Shown here one piece after another: positions 1-7,203 of a DNA stretch of 23,253 nucleotides. The stretch is from an uncultured Clostridia bacterium (GTDB taxonomy: Bacteria; Bacillota; Clostridia; Christensenellales; Borkfalkiaceae). The notes below the pieces were generated by a model. It had not been told where the DNA came from. It was given only the letters and a program-made list of their open reading frames with translations, and ran no database searches. The DNA lies in contig CAMAHZ010000005.1 of NCBI GenBank assembly GCA_945834965.1, forward strand, positions 1 to 23,253, given 5' to 3'. The number at the start of each line of letters is the position of its first letter. Position 1 is the first letter of the stretch. The position numbers and the translations under genes are program-made.

Positions 1-15
1 AACTACAACAAATAA
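1..15 (+). CDS. possible 3' tail of an upstream gene
   Basis: Frame +1 reads N-Y-N-K followed by a TAA stop at 13-15, immediately before a GC-rich hairpin. This is what the last codons of a gene followed by its terminator would look like. Four codons are too few to identify the gene. In many Bacillota, gpmI is preceded by other glycolytic genes such as tpiA, but nothing here shows that. Confidence 0.25.
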   Translation, partial: NYNK

Positions 16-42
16 GCGGGTGCGACCCGCAGCGGGGTTTCT
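16..42 (+). terminator. probable intrinsic terminator upstream of gpmI
   Basis: GCGGGT (16-21) pairs perfectly with ACCCGC (25-30) across a 3-nt loop, followed by a GGGGTTTCTT stretch. An alternative pairing of CCCGC with the following GCGGG is also possible. It would separate gpmI from whatever lies upstream. The U-tract is short, so efficiency is uncertain. Confidence 0.4.
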
Positions 43-57
43 TAATTACTGCAACAA

Positions 58-80
58 TTGACGAACCTTTCACTCGTCAA
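58..80 (+). other. small hairpin in the gpmI leader
   Basis: TTGACGA (58-64) and TCGTCAA (74-80) form a perfect 7-bp stem with a 9-nt loop, about 40 nt before the gpmI start. The left arm contains TTGACG, a good -35 hexamer, but no -10 box lies at 16-18 bp (the nearest is TTAAAT after 19 bp). The inverted repeat could therefore be an operator, an RNA stem, or chance. Confidence 0.3.
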
Positions 81-121
81 CCTTAAATAAAAGAAATAAT
101 TTTTTTCGGAAGGAATATTTA

Positions 122-1675
122 ATGAAAAAAACACCTTATGCATTGATAATTATGGACGGCTACGGTCTTGCCGCCGCAGGTAAAGGCAACGCCATTTCAA
201 TCGACGGAAGTAAGAACGTAAACGAATACCTTAAAAACTACCCTTCTGCAACTCTGGGCGCAAGCGGACTTTCGGTAGGTCTCCCCGACGGGCAGATGGG
301 CAACAGCGAAGTCGGTCACCTGAATATGGGTGCAGGCAGAATAGTTTATCAGGATTTAACAAAGATAACCAAGGCTATCGAAGACGGCGATTTCTTTGAA
401 AACCCTGCCCTTATTAAGGCGATGGACAACGCTGTGAATAACGGCAAGAAGTTGCACCTTTACGGTTTACTTTCAACGGGCGGCGTTCACAGCCATATCG
501 GGCACATCTACGCCCTATTAAAGATGGCAAAGGACAGGGGCGTTAAGGAGTGCTACGTCCATTGCTTTATGGACGGCAGAGACGTCTCCCCCACTTCGGG
601 CGCAGGCTTTATCCGTGATTTGCAGGCTGAAATGGCAAGGCTTAACTACGGCAAAATCGCTTCCGTTACGGGCAGATACTACGCAATGGACCGCGACAAC
701 AACTGGGACAGAATCGAAAAGGCTTACGATATGCTCACTCTCGGCACGGGTACCCCCTGCACCGACCCCGCTCAAGCGGTTGAAGAGAGTTATGCAAACG
801 GCGTGACCGACGAGTTTTTAACCCCCATTAAGGTATACGAAAACGGCAAGCCCATAGGCTTAATCGAAAAGGGCGACAGCATCGTAATGTTCAACTTCCG
901 CCCCGACAGAGCAAGGCAGATTACGAGAGCTATGTCGCAGAGAGAATTTATCGTACCCAAGGGCACGGCGTTTGAGAGAAAGACGGGCTTTTTGGAACCC
1001 GTTTACGTCTGCTTTACCGTTTACGACGCAGAGTTCAAGGACGTGGATATCGCATTCCCCAAGACGAGACTTGACAACACCTTGGGCGAATACCTTGCAA
1101 AGTGCGGCAAAAAACAGCTTAGAATTGCAGAGACTGAAAAGTACGCTCACGTAACCTTCTTCTTCAACGGCGGTATCGAAGCGCCTAACGAAAACGAAGT
1201 GAGAGACCTTATCCCTTCACCCAAGGTTGCAACCTACGACTTACAGCCCGAAATGAGCGCATACCTTGTAACCGACAAGGTGCTTGAAGAGCTTGACACG
1301 GGCGACTTTGACGTCATTATTTTGAACTACGCCAACTGCGATATGGTAGGTCATACGGGCGTTATCCCTGCGGCAGTAAAGGCTGTTCACACCGTTGACG
1401 AATGCGTAAAGAAGGTTATTGACAAAATTCTTTCAATGGGCGGTAGCGTGCTGTTGACCGCCGACCACGGCAATGCAGACAAGCTGCTCGCCGACGACGG
1501 CTCTTCGTTTACTGCGCACACCACAAATCCCGTACCCGTTGCGCTTATTTCCGAAAAGTACAAGAACGTTCAACTTCGCACGGACGGCATTTTAGCCGAC
1601 CTTGCCCCCACCCTTTTAACGGTTATGGGCTTACCCGTTCCCAAAGAGATGACGGGCAAGTGCTTGATTAAGTAA
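122..1675 (+). CDS. gpmI: 2,3-bisphosphoglycerate-independent phosphoglycerate mutase
   Basis: This enzyme interconverts 3-phosphoglycerate and 2-phosphoglycerate in glycolysis and gluconeogenesis, using two Mn2+ ions and a phosphoserine intermediate in the cytoplasm. The 517-residue length is normal for the family. The N-terminal metal-binding MDGYG motif is at 11-15. The nucleophile is Ser62 in MGNSEVGHLNMG. The phosphotransferase domain carries DGRDVSPTSG and YYAMDRDNNWDR, and the C-terminal half of the alkaline-phosphatase-like fold shows NYANCDMVGHTG and LTADHGNAD. The start is set by a GGAAGGA ribosome binding site at 108-114, seven bases before ATG. A hairpin follows the stop, so it is probably transcribed separately from the transporter gene downstream. 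The call is secure; the cofactor-dependent GpmA is unrelated in sequence. Confidence 0.97.
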   Translation: MKKTPYALIIMDGYGLAAAGKGNAISIDGSKNVNEYLKNYPSATLGASGLSVGLPDGQMGNSEVGHLNMGAGRIVYQDLTKITKAIEDGDFFENPALIKAMDNAVNNGKKLHLYGLLSTGGVHSHIGHIYALLKMAKDRGVKECYVHCFMDGRDVSPTSGAGFIRDLQAEMARLNYGKIASVTGRYYAMDRDNNWDRIEKAYDMLTLGTGTPCTDPAQAVEESYANGVTDEFLTPIKVYENGKPIGLIEKGDSIVMFNFRPDRARQITRAMSQREFIVPKGTAFERKTGFLEPVYVCFTVYDAEFKDVDIAFPKTRLDNTLGEYLAKCGKKQLRIAETEKYAHVTFFFNGGIEAPNENEVRDLIPSPKVATYDLQPEMSAYLVTDKVLEELDTGDFDVIILNYANCDMVGHTGVIPAAVKAVHTVDECVKKVIDKILSMGGSVLLTADHGNADKLLADDGSSFTAHTTNPVPVALISEKYKNVQLRTDGILADLAPTLLTVMGLPVPKEMTGKCLIK

Positions 1676-1707
1676 TTAAAAGTCAGCATTAATTTAAACG
1701 CATTTTT

Positions 1708-1734
1708 TCGCCCGCACAAAATTCGTGCGGGCGA
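1708..1734 (+). terminator. GC-rich hairpin between gpmI and the EamA gene
   Basis: TCGCCCGCAC (1708-1717) pairs perfectly with GTGCGGGCGA (1725-1734) over a 7-nt loop. The stem is strong but the following bases (GCTTATAAATT) are not a clean U-tract. It could be a weak terminator or an mRNA-stabilising 3' hairpin. The same GCCCGCAC/GTGCGGGC core recurs in the terminator at 9111. Confidence 0.5.
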
Positions 1735-1767
1735 GCTTATAAATTATAACGGCATATAAATAATAGT

Positions 1768-2769
1768 ATGGAAGAAAATGAGTTGCAACAACTAAATAAC
1801 GGCGAACCTGCGCCTACTAAAGCTAAGGCGGAAAGTTTTTTTACCAAGCCTTGGGCGGTTGCGCTGTGTGCAATTTTCTGCTGCGTACTATGGGGCAGTG
1901 CTTTCCCCTGCGTTAAGACGGGATATATTCTGTTCGATATAAACAGAGACCACGCACCTTCGCTTATGCTGTTTGCAGGCGTGCGCTTTACGCTTGCAGG
2001 CTTGATGGTAATTGCATTCGGCTCTATCCAAAAGAAAAAGTTTTTAACGCCTAAACCCCGTAATATGTGGCGAGTACTTATAGTTGCGCTGTTTCAAACC
2101 TGCTTGCAGTACACCTTTTTCTATATCGGGCTTGCGCACGTTTCGGGGGTTAAATCGTCCGTTTTAAACGGGCTTGGAGTGTTCTTTACAATCCTTTTCG
2201 CCTGCTTTATCTTCCGCACCGAAAAATTTAACCTTATCAAGCTTTTGGGCTGTATCTTAGGTTTTAGCGGCGTAGTGCTTATAAATTTAGGCGGTGATTT
2301 TTCCTTTACCTTTTCAATTATCGGCGAAGGGTTTTTAATCTTTTCGGGGCTTTCCGCAGCGACGGCTTCGGGGTTCGTTAAAATCTTCTCCAAGCACGAG
2401 AACACGACGGCTTTATGCGGCTATCAGTTTTTAATAGGCGGCGTAGTGCTTATAATTATCGGGCTTAGCTTTGGCGGCAGCATTAACCAAATCAGCGTAG
2501 GCGCGGTGTTCCTTTTACTGTATCTTGCATTCCTTTCCGCCTGTGCATTCACCCTGCAGGGGTATCTTTTTAAATACAACCCCGTATCCAAAGTGGCTGT
2601 CTATAAAAGCACTAACCCCCTTTTCGGGGCGCTATTTTCCGCAATTATCTTGGGTGAAAGCGAACAGCTTTTAAGTTGGTTTACCCTTATCGCAATCGCA
2701 CTCGTCTGCCTTGGAATTTTTATAATCAACAAGTTTGGCGAAAGTCGGGCGTTATTTAAAAGAAAATAG
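1768..2769 (+). CDS. EamA/DMT-family transporter
   Basis: This is a ten-helix inner-membrane permease of the drug/metabolite transporter superfamily. The 333 residues show a charged cytoplasmic N-terminus of about 28 residues, then two EamA repeats. The first repeat has LWGSAFPCVK (41-50) and a GVRF motif (71-74), typical of the family; the second ends with NPLFGALFSAIILGE and a last helix before a basic tail. Family members export amino acids, nucleosides or other metabolites, and the substrate here cannot be deduced. The gene has its own surroundings: a hairpin on the 5' side and the secG promoter on the 3' side. No Shine-Dalgarno sequence precedes the ATG. Instead a TATAAA box ends 7 nt before it, so translation may be leaderless. 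The stop is TAG. Confidence 0.88.
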   Translation: MEENELQQLNNGEPAPTKAKAESFFTKPWAVALCAIFCCVLWGSAFPCVKTGYILFDINRDHAPSLMLFAGVRFTLAGLMVIAFGSIQKKKFLTPKPRNMWRVLIVALFQTCLQYTFFYIGLAHVSGVKSSVLNGLGVFFTILFACFIFRTEKFNLIKLLGCILGFSGVVLINLGGDFSFTFSIIGEGFLIFSGLSAATASGFVKIFSKHENTTALCGYQFLIGGVVLIIIGLSFGGSINQISVGAVFLLLYLAFLSACAFTLQGYLFKYNPVSKVAVYKSTNPLFGALFSAIILGESEQLLSWFTLIAIALVCLGIFIINKFGESRALFKRK

Positions 2770-2822
2770 GATAGTTTTCACAAAAAAATAATTAATTTTT
2801 TGTTATATTGCCCCGTTTTTCA

Positions 2823-2851
2823 TTGTCAAATATTTTCGACCGTGTTATAAT
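2823..2851 (+). promoter_or_regulatory. sigma-A-type promoter of secG
   Basis: TTGTCA at 2823-2828 and TATAAT at 2846-2851 are separated by exactly 17 bp in an AT-rich intergenic region. The predicted start of transcription is near 2858, leaving a leader of about 29 nt that contains the GAGG ribosome binding site at 2876-2879. Confidence 0.8.
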
Positions 2852-2886
2852 ACCGTTTGTAATTGTACTTATATTGAGGTTTTAAA

Positions 2887-3186
2887 ATGTTAAATCTTCT
2901 TGCAGCAAGTTTTGATACGCCCCAGTGGGTTGCTTATATCGTACTTACTTCAGTAGCTATCGCACTTATGTTCATTGCGGCTCTTTCCGCAATAGTTTTA
3001 GTTCTGTTACAGCAGAGCAATTCCGAAGGTATCGACGGTATTACAGGCTCAAGCGAAACTTTCTTTGGCAAAAACAAAGGTCAGTCGATTGAAAGCAAGC
3101 TTAAAAAGTGGACCTGGATAAGCCTTGCAGTGCTTGCGGTAATTGCAATCGTGTTCTACGTAGCAAGCATCTTGCTTAACGCTTAA
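2887..3186 (+). CDS. secG: preprotein translocase subunit SecG
   Basis: This is a small membrane subunit that associates with SecYE and assists SecA-driven protein export. The 99 residues form two transmembrane helices (about 15-42 and 76-97) joined by a cytoplasmic loop. The loop has the family signature: VLLQQSNSEGI (39-49), then a Gly/Ser-rich stretch ending in FFGK (59-62), then a basic segment before helix 2. The start is supported by GAGG seven bases upstream and by the promoter just before it. A strong terminator follows the stop, so secG is probably a single-gene transcription unit with some read-through into rnr. In many Bacillota secG sits directly before rnr and smpB, as here. Confidence 0.93.
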   Translation: MLNLLAASFDTPQWVAYIVLTSVAIALMFIAALSAIVLVLLQQSNSEGIDGITGSSETFFGKNKGQSIESKLKKWTWISLAVLAVIAIVFYVASILLNA

Positions 3187-3201
3187 TCAAAGAAAACCTG
3201 T

Positions 3202-3234
3202 AGCGGAACCCGTCGGTTCCGCTTTTATTTTTTT
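3202..3234 (+). terminator. intrinsic terminator after secG
   Basis: AGCGGAACC (3202-3210) and GGTTCCGCT (3215-3223) form a perfect 9-bp stem with a CGTC loop, followed by TTTATTTTTTT. This is a textbook Rho-independent terminator. A TTG codon inside the U-tract is in frame with rnr, but it would be an implausible start. The short distance to rnr (26 nt) suggests that rnr relies on read-through or on a promoter overlapping this element. Confidence 0.9.
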
Positions 3235-3259
3235 GCAGGAATTTTTGCATACTATTATT

Positions 3260-5332
3260 ATGGATTTAAGAAAAATTATTTTATCCGCATTTAAGAGCGG
3301 TAAACTTGAAAACAAGACGCAGAATGAAATAATTAGCTCTCTGCACCTTCCCCCTTCGTATAAAAAACCTGCAAAGGCGGTTATTAAGAATTTATCGAGC
3401 GAAGGGCTTATTATCAAGGTTGATGGCGGCAAATACGTATCCCCTGAAAAAGCCGGGGCGTTTTACGCTACCGTTAAAGCCAACGCGGGCGGTTACGCAT
3501 TTTTAATCCCCGACGGATATAAAGAGCGAGAGAACGACTACTTCGTCCCTGCAAAACGTCTTAACGGCGCACTCGATAAAGACAAGGTGCTTGCAATCCC
3601 TTTGGGCAAGGGCGACGAAGCTTTGATTTTAAAAATTATCAGCCGAGGAAGAGTTAGCGTTACGGGCAGGTTGATTTACGAACGGGGCAACTACTTCGTC
3701 ATTCCCGACGACAGGGCGTACGGTGCGGACGTGCTTATCCCCCGTTCGCTTTTAAAAGGCGCAGTCGACGGCGACAAGGTCGTTGCGGAAATTACTGCGC
3801 ACCACCAGGATTTCGTGAACGGAAAGATTATAAAGGTTTTGGGCGCGGACGGAGACTTTATGACCGAAGAAGAAGCCATAATCGCCGCGGCAGAGCTTAA
3901 CACGGAATTTCCGCCCTACGTTTTAGAGACAGCTGAAAAGGTTTCAAGCGAAAAGGTTGTTTTAGGCGACAGGGTTGATTTACGCTCGCTTTTGACCGTA
4001 ACGATAGACGGCGTTGATACGAGAGATATAGACGACGCCGTGTCGCTTGAAAAAATAGGCGGCAAGTTGCGCTTAGGCGTGCATATCGCCGACGTAAGCC
4101 ACTACGTAAAGTACAACGGCTGTATCGATAAGGAAGCGTATGAAAGGGGCACGAGCGTATACTTCCCCGACAGGGTTTTGCCTATGCTGCCGAAGAGCCT
4201 TTCTAACGGCGCTTGCAGCCTTAACGAAGGCGAGGACAGGTACGCAATGAGCTGTATTATGACCTTTGACGAAAACGGTAAAAAGCTTGATTACGAAATT
4301 TTTGAAAGCGTGATAAACAGCGATAAACGCCTTACCTACGACGAAGTTACCGCCGTTATCGAAAGGGGCGAAACGGGAATTGTCACGCCTGAAATTGCAG
4401 ATATGCTTAAGGCTATGGCTGACCTTTGCTTAAAGCTTGAAGCGGTGAGAAAAAACGACGGCGAAGTGAGCTTAGACGTCAAAGAAGCCCACATATACGT
4501 CGATGAAAGCGGTGAAATAGTTATTCCCGACTGCGACAGGGCGTTATCACACCGACTTATAGAGCAGTTTATGGTTTCCGCAAACGAGAGCGTTGCCGAC
4601 TTTGCGTTAAAGAGAAAAGCTCCCTTTTTATACCGCGTACACGAAAAGCCCACGCCCGAAAAGGTCAGCCTTTTATACGGGTTTATTAAAGAGCTTGGCA
4701 TAAACGCTAAAGGAAATGCCGAAGATGCGAGCCCTAAGGACTTTCAGAAGATTTTAGAGCTTGTGGAAGATAAACCCTTTGCGCCCGTCGTAAACAAGGT
4801 TATGCTACGCTCTATGCAAAAGGCGAGATATTGCGAAGAGAACTTGGGGCACTTCGGGCTTGCAAGCAAGTGCTACTGCCACTTTACTTCGCCCATACGC
4901 CGCTACCCCGACCTGTTTGTTCACCGCGTTTTAAAGGCGCTTTTGCGCGGTGGAGACGGCGAGATTTTAGGTAAGTACGCCGCAATTTCCCCTAAGGCTG
5001 CAACCGATACAAGCGAAAAAGAAAGGCGTGCAGAGCAAGCCGAAAGAGACGTGGACGACTTGTACAAGCTTGCGTATATGCAAAAGCATATCGGCGAGCA
5101 GTTTGACGCGGTCGTCTCCGGCGTAATCGAGAGCGGAATTTTTGCAGAGCTATCCAACACGATTGAAGGATTTATTCGCATCGACCTGCTACCGAACGAC
5201 TATTACGACTTTTTCCCCGAAAAGTTTTTGCTTAAGGGCAGGCGCCATTCCTTTAAGCTTGGCGACAGCGTAAAGGTTAAAGCGATAGGCTGTGATTTAT
5301 GCTCTCGCCGAATACAATTTTCGTTGGTTTAA
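3260..5332 (+). CDS. rnr: ribonuclease R
   Basis: RNase R is a processive 3'-5' exoribonuclease of the RNB family that degrades structured RNA and, with tmRNA-SmpB, defective mRNAs. From ATG at 3260 the protein has 690 residues: a winged-helix-like N-terminus (about 1-65), cold-shock-type OB domains (about 70-200), the RNB catalytic domain, and one S1 domain at the C-terminus (about 610-690). The catalytic acidic residues lie in DTRDIDDAVSLE (about 253-264), followed by GVHIADVSHYV. I chose ATG 3260 over the in-frame TTG at 3233 because the TTG lies in the secG terminator U-tract. No good ribosome binding site is seen (AGGA is 19 nt away). The protein ends right after the S1 domain, without the long Lys-rich tail of proteobacterial RNase R. 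smpB follows after 37 nt. Confidence 0.95.
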   Translation: MDLRKIILSAFKSGKLENKTQNEIISSLHLPPSYKKPAKAVIKNLSSEGLIIKVDGGKYVSPEKAGAFYATVKANAGGYAFLIPDGYKERENDYFVPAKRLNGALDKDKVLAIPLGKGDEALILKIISRGRVSVTGRLIYERGNYFVIPDDRAYGADVLIPRSLLKGAVDGDKVVAEITAHHQDFVNGKIIKVLGADGDFMTEEEAIIAAAELNTEFPPYVLETAEKVSSEKVVLGDRVDLRSLLTVTIDGVDTRDIDDAVSLEKIGGKLRLGVHIADVSHYVKYNGCIDKEAYERGTSVYFPDRVLPMLPKSLSNGACSLNEGEDRYAMSCIMTFDENGKKLDYEIFESVINSDKRLTYDEVTAVIERGETGIVTPEIADMLKAMADLCLKLEAVRKNDGEVSLDVKEAHIYVDESGEIVIPDCDRALSHRLIEQFMVSANESVADFALKRKAPFLYRVHEKPTPEKVSLLYGFIKELGINAKGNAEDASPKDFQKILELVEDKPFAPVVNKVMLRSMQKARYCEENLGHFGLASKCYCHFTSPIRRYPDLFVHRVLKALLRGGDGEILGKYAAISPKAATDTSEKERRAEQAERDVDDLYKLAYMQKHIGEQFDAVVSGVIESGIFAELSNTIEGFIRIDLLPNDYYDFFPEKFLLKGRRHSFKLGDSVKVKAIGCDLCSRRIQFSLV

Positions 5333-5333
5333 C

Positions 5334-5362
5334 TTTACAAAGACTTATAATAAAGGTATAAT
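5334..5362 (+). promoter_or_regulatory. promoter of smpB, possibly producing a leaderless mRNA
   Basis: TTTACA (5334-5339) and TATAAT (5357-5362) are exactly 17 bp apart. Transcription would begin about 7 nt downstream, at or next to the A of the smpB ATG at 5370. A second TATAAT at 5346-5351, with a poor -35 (TTGGTT at 5324), could give a start about 11 nt earlier. AAAGG at 5352-5356 is 13 nt from the ATG, far for a ribosome binding site. Confidence 0.6.
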
Positions 5363-5369
5363 ATAGATA

Positions 5370-5819
5370 ATGAGTAAACAAATTGCCTACAACAGGTCTG
5401 CTACGTTTGAATACTTTATCGAAGAGAAATACGAAGCGGGAATAGTTTTAGAAGGTGCGGAAGTCAAGTCTCTCAGGGCGGGCAACTGTAATTTAAAGGA
5501 TAGCTTCTGCTTTATACGCGACGGTCAGGTGACCTTGAAAAATATGCACGTACCCGTCTACGATAAGAGCGGCGCGTTCAACTCTAAAGATTCCAAAAGG
5601 GACAGGCGGCTTTTACTGCACAAGGCTGAAATCGACAAAATCGTCGGTAAAATCAACCAAAAGGGTATGACCTTAGTCCCCATCGCCCTGTATTTTAAGG
5701 ACAATTTAATTAAGGTTGAAATTGCCCTTTGCAAGGGCAAGCAGACCTTCGATAAAAAAGAAACGATTAAAAAGCGTGACCTTGACAGGGAAACGAGAAG
5801 GCAACTTAAAGATTATTAA
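5370..5819 (+). CDS. smpB: SsrA-binding protein SmpB
   Basis: SmpB binds the tRNA-like domain of tmRNA and brings it to stalled ribosomes for trans-translation. The 149 residues match the usual length. Diagnostic segments are the N-terminal AYNRSATFEYFIEEKYEAG, the GAEVKSLRAGN motif, a VPVYDKSGAFN-like loop, and the basic C-terminal tail KRDLDRETRRQLKDY, which enters the mRNA channel of the ribosome. It follows rnr, its functional partner in clearing stalled mRNAs, and has its own promoter in the 37-nt gap. The ssrA gene itself is not in this window. The next gene, metY-like, begins 26 nt downstream and is probably read through from here. Confidence 0.96.
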   Translation: MSKQIAYNRSATFEYFIEEKYEAGIVLEGAEVKSLRAGNCNLKDSFCFIRDGQVTLKNMHVPVYDKSGAFNSKDSKRDRRLLLHKAEIDKIVGKINQKGMTLVPIALYFKDNLIKVEIALCKGKQTFDKKETIKKRDLDRETRRQLKDY

Positions 5820-5845
5820 TTTAAAATTATTTAAAGGATAAACTT

Positions 5846-7117
5846 ATGAAAGAATTAAAACTTGACAGCTTGTGCGTTCAGGCAGGTTATTCCCCCGAAA
5901 CGGGCGAAAGCAGAATCCCCCCTATATGCCAATCGACCACCTTTTTCTACGGCGACACGCAGGAAATGGCGGACTGCTTTGACTTAAAGAGCGACGGGTA
6001 CTTCTATTCCCGACTTGCAAACCCCACCGTTGCCGCATTAGAAGGCAAGGTTGCCGCATTAGAAGGCGGCGTGGCGGCTATCGGCTGCGCTTCGGGTATG
6101 AGCGCAACTACGCTTGCGGCGTTCACCGTTGCAGGCGCAGGCGATAACGTCGTTATCTCTCAGGCTTGCTACGGCGGTACGTTCAACCTTTTCGGCACGA
6201 CCCTGCCTAAGCTTGGCATAGAGTGCAGGTTCTTCAACCCCGACGATAGCGCCGAAGAAATAGAAAAGCTGATTGACGACAAGACTAAGTTTATCTTCTG
6301 CGAGACGGTTGCTAACCCTTCTATCGTCGTTTTGGACTTCGATAAGATTGCATCAATCTGCAAAAAGCACGAACTCCTGTTTATAGTAGATAACACTTTG
6401 GCAACCCCTGCTCTCTGCCAGCCTAAAAAGTTTGGCGTAAATATCGTAATTCACTCGTCTACGAAGTACTTGGACGGTCACGCGGCGGCGCTCGGCGGTA
6501 TGATAGTCGATTTGGGCAACTTTAACTTTAAGGGCAACCCCAGATATTCGTCTATGAATATCCCCGACGAGAGCTATCACGGCTTGGTCTATGCCGACCT
6601 GCCCGTAGCCTTTGCAACCAAGTGCAGGGCGCAGATGATTAGAGATATAGGCGCAATTATGGCGCCTATGAACGCATATATAACCTATCTTGGCTGCGAC
6701 ACTTTGGCTCTTAGAATGGCAAGACATTCTTCCAACGCTAAAACGGTTGCCGCATACCTTAGCAAACACCCCAAGATTGAATGGGTTAAGCACGCATCGC
6801 TCCCCGACAATAAGTACCACGCTTTGGCTGAAAAGTATTTACCCAACGGTCAGGGCGGTATGATGAGCTTTGGCATAAAGGGCGACGTTAAAAAGTGCGC
6901 AACCTTTATGGAAGCGCTTAAGATGATTACGCAGGAGACGCACGTTGCAGACGTGAGAAGCTGTGTGCTTCACCCCGCTTCCACCACTCACCGCCAGCTC
7001 TCTAAGGAAGATTTAGTAAAGGCAGGCGTGCCTGAAAACCTTGTGCGCCTTTCCGTCGGCATTGAAAACCCCGACGACATCATCGCCGATTTAGAGCAGG
7101 CTTTGGCAAAGATTTAA
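5846..7117 (+). CDS. O-acetylhomoserine sulfhydrylase-type PLP enzyme (MetY-like)
   Basis: This is a fold-type I, PLP-dependent Cys/Met-metabolism enzyme. It most likely makes homocysteine (or methionine) from O-acetylhomoserine and sulfide or methanethiol. The 423 residues fit MetY, which is slightly longer than cystathionine gamma-synthase. The PLP lysine is K207 in HSSTKYLDGH. Other family features are YSRLANPT (54-61), the GCASGMSA phosphate-binding segment (80-87), FIVDNT with the PLP-ring Asp (D182), and the C-terminal HPASTTHRQL (376-385). A clear AAAGGA site lies seven bases before the ATG. The adjacent metA encodes an acetyl-type homoserine acyltransferase, which supports this role. 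Methionine gamma-lyase and cystathionine gamma-lyase are close relatives and cannot be excluded by sequence alone. No SAM riboswitch or T-box is visible upstream. Confidence 0.85.
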   Translation: MKELKLDSLCVQAGYSPETGESRIPPICQSTTFFYGDTQEMADCFDLKSDGYFYSRLANPTVAALEGKVAALEGGVAAIGCASGMSATTLAAFTVAGAGDNVVISQACYGGTFNLFGTTLPKLGIECRFFNPDDSAEEIEKLIDDKTKFIFCETVANPSIVVLDFDKIASICKKHELLFIVDNTLATPALCQPKKFGVNIVIHSSTKYLDGHAAALGGMIVDLGNFNFKGNPRYSSMNIPDESYHGLVYADLPVAFATKCRAQMIRDIGAIMAPMNAYITYLGCDTLALRMARHSSNAKTVAAYLSKHPKIEWVKHASLPDNKYHALAEKYLPNGQGGMMSFGIKGDVKKCATFMEALKMITQETHVADVRSCVLHPASTTHRQLSKEDLVKAGVPENLVRLSVGIENPDDIIADLEQALAKI

Positions 7118-7138
7118 CAATCAATTAAAAACTATACA

Positions 7139-7178
7139 CCTGACCACACCTTTGCGTTGGTTTGGTCGGGCGTTTTAC
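7139..7178 (+). terminator. imperfect hairpin between metY-like gene and metA
   Basis: CCTGACCACACC (7139-7150) pairs with GGTTTGGTCGGG (7159-7170) with one G-U pair and one mismatch over an 8-nt loop. CGTTTTACTTT follows. It looks like a weak terminator or a partial attenuator ahead of metA. An in-frame TTG start at 7162 would lie inside the right arm and is not credible. Confidence 0.5.
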
Positions 7179-7203
7179 TTTGAGAAAACGGAAAAGAAAG
7201 ATT

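Noticed and set aside
2781..2802. AT-only inverted repeat after the EamA gene
   Set aside because: It is an imperfect A/T hairpin with little predicted stability; AT-rich intergenic DNA produces these by chance.
3233..3259. TTG start giving a 9-residue N-terminal extension of RNase R
   Set aside because: The TTG lies in the U-tract of the secG terminator, and the ATG at 3260 gives a normal protein.
5820..5845. SAM riboswitch or T-box upstream of the methionine genes
   Set aside because: The gap before the MetY-like gene is only 26 nt and the gap before metA is 86 nt with one simple hairpin; neither can hold these structures.
7162..7203. TTG start giving a 14-residue extension of MetA
   Set aside because: It lies inside a hairpin arm, and the ATG at 7204 places the catalytic Cys at its standard position 142.
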